A stretch of 64,000 nt of DNA, from contig NC_133658.1 of assembly GCF_037893015.1 (NCBI RefSeq), forward strand, positions 176,843,579-176,907,578. Reading direction: 5' to 3'. The translations under genes were made by a program, and so were the position numbers. This DNA comes from Macrotis lagotis. Its lineage: Eukaryota > Chordata > Mammalia > Peramelemorphia > Peramelidae. This document shows, piece after piece, positions 32,609-42,747 of this stretch; the first letter of the stretch is position 1; the number at the start of each line of letters is the position of its first letter. The notes under the pieces are model-generated. The model did no database searches. It worked only from the letters and a program-made list of their open reading frames with translations, and had not been told where the DNA came from.

Positions 32609-34529
32609 ATCTTAAGCATAATCATTTACTTAGCAATAAGAAAAAATTAATATCACAGGCACTTATCTATTAGTGCAAATGCAAAAATAATAGAGATGCT
32701 AAAGTCCATACAAGCCTGAATCACACTCTTACTGCTATATTCAACATCTACAGGCAAGAGTGGCTCACTCTCTACAGAAACTTACCAGGGAGGTACATAA
32801 GTGAAAAAAAAGATCCAAGTGTTCTGAGTATTTCACAACTCTGGAAGTATAAACTTCAGTGTCCTCTTCTGTTTTGTCTCAGAAACTATTCATAAAAGTT
32901 CCTTGATATACTTAGCTTATGTGTAAAATATATGCTTCCATTTTTAAGTTTAATTGGAATGTGACTAACACTGGCCATTGACATGACAGTCAAATTAGAC
33001 TGTTTATTGGGTGACTTCTATGAGTACCTACTTCCAAGTAGTTTCTCTGTTTAACTTAATGATGAATAGCAAAATTCTCATCTCCTTGCTATTATCAAAT
33101 AAGTTCCATTTTGTTTTATAGTAATTGAACAGTTCTAGTGCCCATCTTTCCCCAAAGATCACCTTATATATAGATCTATATATTTTCATATATACAATTC
33201 GGAAGAACACTGGTTCTTTGCATTCACTTTTAGAATTTAGATCCAGATAAACTTTCTCCTGAACACTGATACTGTCATTTCATTATGCTGGGATAAAAAA
33301 CTACTAGAGGAATGTCCCCTTTAGAATTTAGGGGAAGAGCATTTAGTGAAGGGATATAGTTTCTATGGATGTTACCTCTGTACAAAATACCAAGTGACTG
33401 GATAACCCACATTAAGCAGAGAGCAAAATTTTGATTTTTTTGTCCTTTCTGATAGCATAATCCCCCTCAAAAGTCCTGAACTTGTGTACTTGGTTTCTGA
33501 TCAAGTCTGCCTTGCCTTTTCATTTCTTTCTATATGAAATGAACTTGGGTTATGAAAAATAATAACCTGGCACAGTAATTTACTCAATTTTTACCCCAAG
33601 TGTACCTGCAAGCCTCTAGCCTTATGGTTCTATCCTTATGATTTGAATTCCCCCAGGAAGGAAAATCAACTTGAGGTTAGTGTCAAAACAAACACTTTCC
33701 CACTAGATGTGCACTGTCTGAATGAATCAGAATAGCAGCCTAGGTTAGTGTTATGTCTTAGGTTTAGTACTCTATCTCTGATATCACAATTATCTTCTCC
33801 CAAATAAACTGGTGCTGTCCAAGAACTCCCTTTCTCTCTTTAATAAGGCTAGATTCTAGGATCCTCTTCTGATAGTATTTGAAATCCTATCTTTAGAAGG
33901 ACTGGGAACTCTCAAATTTAGGACTTAGAAAAGAACTAGGATTAGGACTGCCCCCAATCCTCTCTTCTCTTTCTAGAAGACTTCATAGTGTGGACCCAAA
34001 AGGGGGTTATAACTTTACCTTAAAGTATGGTATAATCAATCAGAGGGCACTTTTGGCATGACAGCTAAATTTGGAGCTTATCTCTAATATAACCTTCCTT
34101 TCTCCCACAAGATGGCTCCTCTATCCCCTATACAAGCTGCCAATCTACCCCTACATGCTTTGGAGAGAGATGTTGATCCCTCAGGGCAATTGTAACACAG
34201 CCACTACTACCAACATATGTGTAAATTCTATTCATAAAATTCCTAACCTCATCTCCAGAATAGTCACCTTGTTTCCCAATCATTTTGTAGCTTTATCAAA
34301 GATCCCCTTGGAGGAGACTTTGTGCTTTAGGGTACTGACTGATGAATAAGAGTCCTGCCTTACTCTTTTTTTTTGGTAGATCAGAGTAAGTCTCAGAGTG
34401 AGCATGCATAAATGGGTTGTGATTTACATCTCAGATATAAATATACCATGTTTTCTCCAAACCCATCCTTCTTCTGAATTTCACAATTTATGTTGAAGGA
34501 ACCACTAGTTTCCAGTTTCTTAACCATAA
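32609..34529. other. Unassigned sequence
   Basis: About 1.9 kb without a repeat family I can name. A 92-codon + frame at 34071-34349 is not like any protein I know. An old LTR element cannot be excluded ('cccaaataaactggtg' near 33800 looks like a polyadenylation region), but no LTR pair is seen. Confidence 0.35.
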
Positions 34530-34725
34530 TATCATCTTTGACTTTTGACTTTCACTCATTACACATATCCATAACAATTACCAAATCTTGTTTCTGTCCT
34601 TAACCCTTCTCTCTACTTATAAAGCTATCCCCTTAGTTCTGCCTTTCATCAGCTCATTCCTGAACAATTACAAAAGCTTTCTACTTTGTCTCTCTGCCTT
34701 AAACCTCTTCTCTCTGTTGGATAAT
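34530..34725 (+). repeat. Old repeat, left half, split by an L1
   Basis: A pyrimidine-rich stretch with 'ccttaacccttctctctac', 'ctttcatcagctcattcctg' and 'actttgtctctctgcctt'. It appears to continue at 35552 after the L1 insertion. Confidence 0.4.
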
Positions 34726-34790
34726 GGTTGAACAAGTTATGGGATATGTATTTTATTGAGTACTATTGTTCCATAAGAAATCATGAATGG

Positions 34791-34939
34791 GAGTAGCTAG
34801 GAGGCACAGTGGATAGAGCACTGGCCCTGTAGTCAGGAGGACCTGAGTTCAAATGTGGCCTCAGACATTTAATAATTACCTAGCTATGTGACCTTGGGCA
34901 AGTCACTTAGCCCCATTGCCTTGCAAAACCCTAAAAAAA
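34791..34939 (+). mobile_element. Short tRNA-derived marsupial SINE inside L1
   Basis: Complete copy. A perfect 16-bp TSD, aagaaatcatgaatgg, lies at 34775-34790 and 34940-34955 and consists of L1 3' UTR sequence. This proves the SINE came after the L1. Confidence 0.96.
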
Positions 34940-35177
34940 AAGAAATCATGAATGGTTGGACTTTAGAGAAAGAATTATATGAACTGATGCTGAATAAAAG
35001 GAACAAGAACCAAGAACAGAACCAAGAGAACATTGTAGACATTAACATTGTTATCGATCAGCAATGATGGATCTAACTCCTCCTAACATTACAGAGATGA
35101 AGGACAATGCTGAGAGCCCTGTTATGGACAGTGTCATCCACAACCAGAGGGGAAAAAAATCGTGCCTGGAAACTGAA

Positions 35178-35179
35178 CA

Positions 35180-35231
<52 letters not shown>

Positions 35232-35244
35232 CATATATATATAT
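35178..35244 (+). repeat. (TA)n microsatellite with CATA interruptions
   Basis: Nearly 70 bp of tatata with regular 'catat/gtat' breaks, able to fold on itself. The overlapping YIYIYI frames are artefacts. Confidence 0.95.
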
Positions 35245-35551
35245 TATGTTCACTTTTTAAAACTTCTCATGTTTTTACTTCCCATCTCATGTTTTCTTTC
35301 TTTCCTCTTAGTTCTAATTCCTCTTACACAAAATGACTAATATATAAATATGTTAAACACATGTACATGTATGACTTTTTTTTAGTACATGTACGACTTT
35401 TACCAGATTTTTTGCCACCTTAGAGATTGGAAAGGGAAGGAAGGGAGGGAAGTAGAAAAATGTATTACATAAATTTGCAAATGGATGAATGTTGAAAAAC
35501 TTCCATAACATGTCATTGGAAAAACAAAATACAATATCAATTTTAAAGAAA

Positions 35552-35700
35552 AAGACTCTCCCACCTACAAACCATCCTTCATATAGTTGCCAAAGCAATT
35601 TTTTTGTAGTGTAGGTCTGACCATGTCATTCTCTTACCACTAAGACCTAATGTCTCCATATTACCTCTAGAGTTATATAGTATTTCATCATTTATCTTTC
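35552..35700 (+). repeat. Old repeat, right half, split by an L1
   Basis: 'ctcccacctacaaaccatcc', 'gtaggtctgaccatgtcatt' and 'tctccatattacctctagag' match a common old mammalian repeat pattern ('aggtctgaccatgtcactcc ... tggctccctattacctctag'). I do not name the family. It likely pairs with 34530-34725. Confidence 0.5.
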
Positions 35701-35914
35701 TCTTTTTTAAATTTCTATATTTTTGTATGAATTGCATAATGTTCATTATTTATTAGCATAGTACTATGTATAAATTGAGCATACACATATTAAGGGAGTA
35801 CTTAGAATACCAGATTTTCCATCTCTCTTGAAATCTAATATTGTTCAGCAATTCCAGAATTGTTGGGCCAGTTTACAAAGTCACCATTCATGCTTTTCTC
35901 CCACAGTCTCTCCA

Positions 35915-36048
35915 GATGAAAGCTCAGGGTCTGGATCAGAAAAACCTGAGTTCAAAAGTCTCAAACAATTCCTTACTGGTGACCCTAAGCACAGTTAGTA
36001 CTCAGTTTACTCAAATGAAAAATAAAGATAATAACAAGCCCTACCTTG
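35915..36048 (+). mobile_element. MIR/THER-type SINE fragment
   Basis: 'gaaaaacctgagttcaaaag', 'cttactggtgaccctaagca' and 'cagtttactcaaatgaaaaa' followed by 'aagccctacctt'. The element is cut where the unassigned direct repeat begins (36049). Its tail may resume at 36120-36195. Confidence 0.65.
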
Positions 36049-36117
36049 GATTCACTTACCTTCAGCAAAATATGAATCATTTTACAGAATCAATGGGAAT
36101 GTTCACAATCTCCACAT
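36049..36117 (+). repeat. Copy 1 of an unassigned ~70-bp direct repeat
   Basis: It starts 'gattcacttacc' and ends 'aatctccacat', and matches 37668-37739 at about 90 percent or more by eye. It sits in the middle of a MIR-like SINE. Confidence 0.85.
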
Positions 36118-36199
36118 ATCTCTAATTTCTGAAATAATACTTGTAAAAGTGCTACTAAGTACAGTGCCCAGCACATAATAGGAGCTATTAAATGGCTAT

Positions 36200-37285
36200 T
36201 GTTTTCTTTTCTTTTCAAATTCCATGCAAAGATAATTTTCAACATTTATTATTTTGCTATTTTTTGTAGTTTTCTACCACCTTCCCTTGCCTCCCTATAC
36301 ATGCAGAATTGGATTTAACATATTTCTGTATTTAGACATGTTGTAAAAAGAATTAGAACCAAAGGGAGAAAAACATGAGGAAAAAAAGAAAAAAAATAAA
36401 TAAAATAACTTTCAAAAACATAGTGTGCTTTGTTCTGTATTCAGATTCTATAGTCTTTCCCTCTGGATATAAATGGCATAAAGTGGTTATTCTTCCCCTC
36501 CCAAAATTGTCACTTTCCCAATTATCTTTGTCAATAGAAGGGTACAAAGTAGAACCTCAAAGCTATTTAAATGTAATCGTATCAGTGATTTGGGGCATTT
36601 CTTTTACATGATTATTGATAGTTTGGAGTTCTCCCCCCAGAGAATTATTGGTTCATATACTTTAACTGTTTACTAGGGCATGGCTTTTTTTCTTATAATG
36701 TGTCAATTCCCTATATATCTTGGAGATGTGATCTTTTTCAGAGAAATTTGCTGCAAAGATTATTTTTTTTTACCCATTCTATTTCCCTTCTAATTGTACA
36801 TTTTATATCTTGTAAGGATCTCTGTTTTTATCCTTGGACCTGAAACCTCTCTGTTTTGGTTCAAAGCAAACTTCTTTGTTTTGAGTAGGAACTTTTCCCC
36901 TATCCATACTGATCTTCTTCATTTCTCCTCTAACTTCTTAATGAAATATGTATTTTTTTTATATCTAGGCAATGTATTGATTTGTGTTTTTTTGTGGGTT
37001 TTTTTGGTATGAGATAACAATCTAAGCCAAAATCCCCAAAGTACCTTCCAATTTTCCCTGCAGTGTTTTTTTCTAATTAGTGACTCCTTATCTCAATAGT
37101 TTGTGTCCTTGGGTTTATCAAATCCTATGCTATTGTGTTCAGTTATTTCTGGAACATGTATACCTAATCTGTCCCACTGATCAGTTTTTCTATTTTTTTA
37201 TCTAGTACCAAATTGTTTCAATGATTACTGCTTTGTGATACAATTTGAAACCTATTATAAACCAGATATCCCTTTATTATCTCTA
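36200..37285 (-). mobile_element. L1, antisense: C-terminal ORF2 and 3' UTR
   Basis: The reverse strand reads, from 37285 downward, decayed ORF2 C-terminal sequence. 'HISKIYRELTHYKKKSHA' near 36680-36740 matches 'LISKIYRELSH' of the better copy at 48390-48425. The 3' UTR follows, ending near 36205. The segment 36830-36995 has a second copy at 38787-38950. Many stops are present. A 64-codon frame on each strand at 36353-36611 is a shadow. Confidence 0.75.
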
Positions 37286-37348
37286 ATTTCTGAGCAGTGT
37301 TCAACTGTCTCAGGATCAATCTAAAAAAGGAGGAAATGGTAAAATGGA

Positions 37349-37598
37349 TGTTGTTGTTCAGTCACCTCTGATTCTTCATAACCCAATTTATGTTTTCTTG
37401 CCAAAGTTACTGAAGTGGTTTGCCATTTCGTTTGTCAGCTGATTTTACAGATGAGAAATTGGGGCAAACAAAGTTGGGTGACTTGCCCAGGGTGATACAA
37501 CTAATTAAGTGCCTGAGTCCAGAATTGAACTCAGGAAGATGAATCATCTTGATCCGTCCTGGCACTCTATCTACTGCTTTCATCTAGCTGTCCCCTAG
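37349..37598 (-). mobile_element. Long marsupial tRNA-derived SINE, antisense
   Basis: 'gttgttgttcagtcacctct', 'ttttcttgccaaagttactg', 'gtggtttgccatttcgtttg', 'gggtgacttgcccagggtga', 'cagaattgaactcaggaaga' and 'ctctatctactgctttcatc'. This is the best-kept copy of this family in the window. Confidence 0.9.
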
Positions 37599-37667
37599 CA
37601 CAAAGCAGTGAATCTGACTAAAAAGTCTCACTGAAACAAATCATTCTCAATCATGTCCAATCACTGA

Positions 37668-37739
37668 GATTCACTTACTTAACTTCAGCAAAATATGAAT
37701 CAGTTTACAGAATCAATGGGAATGTTCGCAATCTCCACA
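37668..37739 (+). repeat. Copy 2 of the unassigned ~70-bp direct repeat
   Basis: Same orientation as 36049-36117 and 1.6 kb away. It has a short insertion ('ttaa') near its start and a few substitutions. It is not part of any SINE or L1 I recognise. Confidence 0.85.
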
Positions 37740-37924
37740 AATAGATGTAATCAAAATACCAAAAGTTTGCTTCTTTTTAAACTCATCAAAGTGATCATAG
37801 AATTCCTCTAATGAACCTATTACATTTATTTTCTTTCCCTTCTCCCTTTTTTCCATTTATTTTCCCTTCCTCCCCTGCCCCAATTTTGTATTTTTTCAAT
37901 CAACATTGAACAGTTAATGAGTTC

Positions 37925-38150
37925 TTTTTATAGTGTCAAAGAACTGAAGACTAAAGGGGTACCCATTAACTGGGGGAATGACTGACCAAATTATGGTATG
38001 TGAATATGATAGAAAATTATTGTACCATAAGAAATAAAAAAATTTTTTTCAGAGAAACCTGAGAAGAGTTATATAATGAAGTGATGCAGAGTGAGCTCAC
38101 CAGAACCAGATCTTCAAACTTTAAGTCCTATGATAATTTCAATAAACACA
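37925..38150 (+). mobile_element. L1 ORF2 end / 3' UTR fragment
   Basis: 'gagttctttttatagtgtca', 'aagaactgaagactaaaggg', 'ttaactgggggaatgactga' and 'gtgagctcaccagaaccaga' correspond to the L1 end at 48830-49030. The fragment is cut on both sides and lies just upstream of the big L1. Confidence 0.75.
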
Positions 38151-38220
38151 TTGAAGTCTTTCCATTCTGAAATCTTACAGCAATTAGCAATAACTCTCTT
38201 ATTCTTTAAGAGCTTATATA

Positions 38221-38235
38221 AAATGCTTATATAAA
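38221..38235 (+). repeat. Left 15-bp TSD of the composite L1
   Basis: aaatgcttatataaa, identical to 49611-49625. It lies just before the L1 5' start, with nine extra bases (tttgactta) in between. Confidence 0.75.
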
Positions 38236-38786
38236 TTTGACTTAGGCCAAGATGGTTGAGAGAAAACAGGCACTGGGCTAAGGTCTCCTGGTTTCCTCTC
38301 AAAAATAACATGAAAGAAGCCTCTTAACAGAAATTCAATAAACAAAACTGAGAAAGAGAAGCTAGGAGAAGAATACCTACCAAAAGATCGGTCTCAAGGG
38401 ACTGTGGGTGAACTGGGAGCAGAGAGCAGAGAGCCAGCACAAGGGCAACAGTGAGGTGAAGTCAGAGGATTGGCCTTACCCATGGAGACTTTGGTGAGTC
38501 GCAGGTCCGAAGACCAACTTTAGCCACAGAATCTTTGTCTGGGGGAGCAGAGGTCTGGTGAGTTCCAGCCAGGCAGGAGGGGGAGTTCTGGAATAGAGTT
38601 GCAGGGCACGACTAGACGTGGAACAGCTGGGCAGGAGACCTGAGCTCCATACTTTTAGCAGGGCTCTATTCCCAGAACAAGCAGTAACCACCCCTCCACC
38701 CCCTCAGGCTCAGGTGTGGGCAGCAGAATTCCCTCAACTAAAAGGGAGATTAACAGAAATTAAGAGCTTATATTCTTTTTTTTTTG

Positions 38787-38950
38787 TCCTTGGACCTGAA
38801 ACCTCTCTGTTTTGGTTCAAAACAAGCTTCTTTTGTTTTGAGCAGGCACTTTTCCACATCTATACATATCTTGTTCATTTCTCCTCTAACTTCTTGATGA
38901 AATGTGTATTTTTTTATATCAAGGCAATATATATGGATTTGGGGTTTTTT
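38787..38950 (-). mobile_element. Antisense L1 ORF2 fragment inside the L1 5' UTR
   Basis: It matches 36835-36995 at about 85-88 percent by eye ('gacctgaaacctctctgttt', 'catttctcctctaacttctt'). A reverse 75-codon frame at 38768-38995 spans it. A T run precedes it at 38776-38785, as an antisense poly(A) would. A perfect hairpin sits at its right edge (38947-38972). Confidence 0.75.
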
Positions 38951-38972
38951 GTGTCTCAAGAGAGACACAAAA
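38947..38972. repeat. Perfect 11-bp inverted repeat with 4-nt loop
   Basis: ttttgtgtctc (38947-38957) and gagacacaaaa (38962-38972), separated by aaga, at the join between the antisense fragment and the resumed L1 5' UTR. Confidence 0.95.
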
Positions 38973-39229
38973 GGCAGCCACATTGGAGATGTCATCTTTT
39001 TCAGCCCACATTGTTCAAGGACAATTCAGACCCTGCTGCCCCTCCTCACTCCCTCTAGGACTAGGAGAGGGCCTCAAACACTCCAGAGAAAGCAACCAGG
39101 TCCCCCTACTGGCCAACCCACTTAAAGTTACTAAGCCAAGTGAATAAAGCCTCTAGGGTTTTCAAAAGCAAACCTCTGAGAGCCAGCCCCTCCTCCAATG
39201 CAAGATCCTAGGAAAATGAAGAAAGGCCA

Positions 39230-39860
39230 GTGAAAAGGGGGTCCATTGAGAATTACTTTGAAGTCACAGATTCTAACACAGAGAGATCTAGAAATTCTGA
39301 GAATATGAATTGTTCTCCAGCCCAGAAAGAATTCTTTGAAGAAATCAAGAAGGAGTATAAAAATCAATTGGAAAAACTGGGAAAAGAAACTCAAGAGAAA
39401 ATTAATACCTTGCAAGAGAAAATTAACATCTCACAACAAGAAAACAAATCCTTGGAAAATACAATTGGATAAATACAAAATGAGAATAATTCTCTCAGAT
39501 TCTCAATTGGGTAAATACAAAAAGAAAGTAATTCTCTCAAGTCCTCAGTTGGGCAAATGAAAAAGAAAATAAAATTACACTTGGGCAAATGGAAAACTCT
39601 TTCAGAAATAGAATTGACCAATTGGAAAAGGAGTTGCAAATGTTCATCTTTATAGAATCTGTGGAAACTAATGATTTCATGAGACGACAAGATTCTGTTA
39701 AACAAAACCAAAATATTGAAAAAAATAGAAGAAAATGTAAAATACCTCATCAGCAAAACCACTGACCTAGAGAATATATCGAGGAGAGACAACCTAAGAA
39801 TTATTGGTCTTATTGGTCTTCCTGAAAATATTGAACAGAAAAAAAGCCTGGACTTAATAC

Positions 39861-39911
<51 letters not shown>

Positions 39912-40260
39912 GGAAAATTGCCCTGATATCATTGAAAGAATACATCAATCCCCTCTGGAAAGGGATCCTATGATGAAAACACCAAGGAATATTGTGGCCA
40001 GATTCTAGAACTATCAAATAAAAGAAAAAATCCTGCAAGCAGCCAGAAAGAAACAAATTAAATACCAAGGAGCTACAGTAAGGATTATGCAGGACCTGGA
40101 TGCATCAACATTAAGGGATCAAGGGGCTAGAAATGTGATATTTTGAAGAAAAAGGGAGCTTGGAATGCAGCCAAAAATCCACTATCTGGCAAAATTGAGC
40201 CTTCCTGGGGAAAAAAAATAATGAAATGGGAGACTTCCGACATTTCTTGATGAAAATATT
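39230..40260 (+). pseudogene. L1 ORF1 (RNA-binding protein) pseudogene
   Basis: ORF1 of L1 makes a trimeric RNA-binding chaperone. The frame from 39230 (MKRGSIENYFEV...) runs 80 codons into a lysine/glutamate-rich coiled coil (about residues 35-78: 'EYKNQLEKLGKETQEK', 'TLQEKINISQQENKSLE') and then stops. The coiled coil continues with frameshifts to about 39720. The RRM-like part is seen as 'ISRRDNLRIIGL' near 39780-39815. The C-terminal domain follows in another frame ('PRNIVARF', 'KILQAARKKQIKYQGATV' and 'QDLDASTLRDQGARNV') to about 40140. A GA dinucleotide expansion at 39861-39908 lies at the frame change. The 225-codon reverse frame at 39391-40068 is a shadow. Confidence 0.85.
39861..39908 (+). 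repeat. (AG)n microsatellite within L1 ORF1
   Basis: About 24 ag units. It is read as an Arg-Glu dipeptide run in the ORF1 frame and changes the reading frame downstream: the true C-terminal sequence ('MENCPDIIERIHQSPLERDP') continues in a different frame just after it. Confidence 0.95.
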
Positions 40261-41094
40261 AGAGCTAAATAGAAAATTTGGATATCAAACAGGAAACCCA
40301 AGAGACACATGAAAAGTTAAAAAAATGGTAAAGAAAAAAACTGCTATCCAGTTGATGAACTGAATATAAGATAAGATAAACTGGCTATATCTCCACCTGT
40401 GAGAAAAATTCATGTAACTCTCAAGAATTATAATTCTATTAGAGAGATATACTTAGCCCGAAGTGATGGACACTAATGACTTTTCTGTGACTCAGATAAA
40501 ATGATTTAAAAACAACACCTCCTTAAAAGGGGGGGGACAGTAAAAAGATGGGAGGATGGAGCAGACTGAATGGGGTAAATCTCATTACATTAAGAGGTAC
40601 AGGGGTGGCTAGGTGGTGCAGTAGATAGGTAGATAGAGCATTGGCCCTGGAGTCAGGAGTAACTGAGTTCAAATCCAGCCTCAGACACTTAATAATTACC
40701 TAGCCTTGCAAAAAACCTAAAAAAAAAGAAATAAAAGAGGTAAAAAGGAGCTATTGCAATAGAAGGGAAGAGGGGAGGAGGTGAGAACCACCTGAATCTT
40801 ACTCTCATTAGATTTGGCTTAAAGTTAACATGTATACACTCAGTTAAGTTAAGGAACTTATCTTACTATTCAAGTATTAAAAAGAGAAAGGGGAGGGGAG
40901 GAGGAAAAAGGGGAACGAACAGAAGGAAGGGAAAGAAGAAGGGTCAAAGGGAAAGGGGAAAGAAAGGGTAGGGGTTGGATATAGAAGAGCAAATAAACTG
41001 AAGGTGGTGGTATTCAGAAACAAAATATCGTGGATGGATAAAATGAAAAAGGGGAACATACAAAAAGAGGGAAGATAGCATGGAGGGCAATAAA
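40261..41094 (+). other. L1 inter-ORF spacer, purine-rich
   Basis: Noncoding spacer between ORF1 and ORF2, split by a SINE (40600-40734). From 40870 to 41090 it is nearly all A and G on the + strand (aggggagg, aaagaagaaggg). The matching spacer of the second unit is 45272-45645. Confidence 0.7.
40600..40734 (+). mobile_element. Short marsupial SINE, internally rearranged, inside L1
   Basis: The head has an extra 'gtagatag' (duplicated 8 bases within 'gataggtagatagagc'). The body lacks about 37 bases between 'ataattacctag' and 'ccttgcaaaa'. An 8-bp TSD, aagaggta, lies at 40592-40599 and 40735-40742. It inserted in the L1 spacer. Confidence 0.9.
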
Positions 41095-41811
41095 GAGTGA
41101 GTAATTATAACTTATAATGTAAAGGGGACAAACTCTCCCTTAAAACATAAACAAATAGCAGAGTGGATGAAAAACTAGGATCCAACAGTATCCTGCTTAC
41201 AAGAAATTCCTTTGAAGCAGAGAGATACATATAGGATAAAGGTAAAAGGTTGGAGCAAAATATGTATTTCTTCAGCTGAAGTGAAAAAAAGCAGGGGTAG
41301 CAATCCTTATCTCAGACAAAGCAGTTGAAAAAATGGATTTTCTTAAAAGAGATGAGGAAAGAAACTATATTCTCCTAAAAGGTACCATAGACAATAAAGT
41401 AATTTCAATACTAAATATGTATCACCCAATGGTATAGCATCCAAATTCTTAGAGGAGAAGTTGAAGGAGATACATAAACAGCAAAACTCTACTGATAGGA
41501 GACCTAAACCAGATTTAGATAAATCTAACCATAAAATAAACAAGCAGAAAGTTACAGAGGAAAATAGATTGTTAGAATCTAGACATAATAGGCCTACAGA
41601 AGGAATTTAATGGGGATAGAAAGTGCCAGGCAAAAACATGACACTTACACAAAAATTGACCATGTATTAGGGCATAAAAATCTAATAAACAATTGCAGAA
41701 AGGCAGAAATAGTGAAGACATCTTTCTCAGATCATAATACAATAAAAAGCACATGCAATATTGGGCCAGGGAGATATAAACCCCAAATTTGAAACTAAAT
41801 AACCTCATTTT

Positions 41812-41830
41812 AAAGAATGAGTTGATCAAC
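41812..41830 (+). repeat. Left TSD of the nested L1
   Basis: aaagaatgagttgatcaa; its partner at 42748-42765 has g for t at one position. In unit 2 the uninterrupted site reads 'aaaaatgagtggaccaaa' near 46040. Confidence 0.85.
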
Positions 41831-42747
41831 CATAGCCATATAAAAAATTGCTCTAAATCATTAATTATTAGAGAAATGCAAATTAAAGCTTCGCTGAGGT
41901 ACCACCTCACACCTCTCAGACTGGCCAATATGACCAGAATGGATAATGATCATTGTTGGAAGGGTTGTGGGAAATCTGGGACACTATTACACTGTTGGTG
42001 GAGCTGTGAACTCATCCAACCTTTCTGGAGAGAAATTTGGAACTACACCCAAAGGGCAACAAAAGTGAGCATACCCTTTGACCCAGGATCTATACCCTGA
42101 AGAGATGATGAAAAAGCATAAAAACATCACTTGTGCAAAAATATTCATAGCAGCCCTGTCTGTGGTGGCAAAGAATTGGACATCAAGTAAATGTCCTTCA
42201 GTTGGGGAATTGCTTAGCAAATTGTGGTATATGTATGTCATGGAACACTATTGTTCTATTAGAAACCAGGAGGGATGGGAATGCAGGGAAGCCTGGAGGG
42301 ATTTGCATGAACTGATGCTGAGTGAGATGAGCAGTACCAGAAAAACACTGTACACCCTAACAGCAACATGGGGGTGATGTTCAACATTGAAGGACTCTCT
42401 CATTCCATCAGTGCAACAATCAGGGACAATTTTGGGCTGTCTGCAAAGGAGAGTGCCATCTGTATCCAGATAAAGATCCATGGAGTTTGAACAAAGTTCA
42501 AGGACTATTCCCTTTAATTTAGAAAAAAACAGATATCTTATTGTCTGATCTTGTTATCTCTTAGACTTTTTGTCTCTTCATTAAGGATATGATTTCTCTC
42601 TCATCACACTCAGTTTGGATCAATGTACAACGTGGAAACAAAGTAAAGATTGATAGATTGCTTTCCGTGGGGGTGGGGGTGGGGTGGGGGAAGGGAAGTA
42701 AGATTGGAGGAAAATTGTAAAACTCAAATATTATCTTCCATAAAAAA
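41831..42747 (+). mobile_element. Nested 5'-truncated L1 inside ORF2 unit 1
   Basis: It begins within the ORF2 C-terminal region ('catagccat', equal to 48516) and continues through the cysteine-rich end ('CWKGCGKSGTLLHCWWSCEL', 41955-42015), the last ORF2 codons to about 42245, and a 3' UTR with a G-rich block and poly(A) at 42741-42750. The flanking near-perfect 18-bp TSD shows target-primed insertion. It is the same strand and the same subfamily type as its host, so it can be mistaken for an internal duplication. Confidence 0.9.
42667..42695 (+). other. G-rich block, possible G-quadruplex (nested L1 3' UTR)
   Basis: Four or more runs of 3-5 G separated by single T or A bases ('gggggtgggggtggggtggg'). 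L1 3' UTRs commonly carry such a block. The counterpart is at 49366-49389. Confidence 0.8.

Larger units (their letters stand above)
34726..35550 (+). mobile_element. 5'-truncated L1, end of ORF2 and 3' UTR
   Basis: It starts in the last ORF2 codons ('acaagttatgggatatgtat', 'attgttccataagaaatcat') and runs through the 3' UTR ('cagcaatgatggatctaact', 'cagagatgaaggacaatgct', 'aatggatgaatgttgaaaaa') to 'catgtcattggaaaaacaaa' and an A-rich end. Two interruptions: a SINE at 34791-34939 and a TA microsatellite at 35178-35244. It is similar in type to the L1 at 5125-6343, not to the 49.4 kb one. Confidence 0.85.
38245..39229 (+). promoter_or_regulatory. L1 5' UTR, presumed internal promoter
   Basis: It begins near 'ggccaagatgg', a usual L1 5' end motif, and is much richer in GC than the surrounding DNA (for example 38400-38720 and 38980-39200). 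L1 5' UTRs hold the internal Pol II promoter; activity here is inferred, not seen. It is broken by a foreign antisense segment at about 38770-38960. Confidence 0.65.

Noticed and set aside
32609..34529. Possible LTR element or host exon
   Set aside because: Only a loose polyadenylation-like motif and a 92-codon frame without a family; not enough support.
35064..35340. Frames with Tyr-Ile repeats
   Set aside because: Translation of a TA microsatellite inside an L1 3' UTR.
39391..40068. 225-codon reverse open frame, second longest in the window
   Set aside because: It is the reverse complement of L1 ORF1 and includes the translated GA microsatellite; a shadow.
41831..42747. Internal duplication of the ORF2 end within the composite L1
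   Set aside because: The A run and the near-perfect 18-bp TSD show it is a separate nested insertion.
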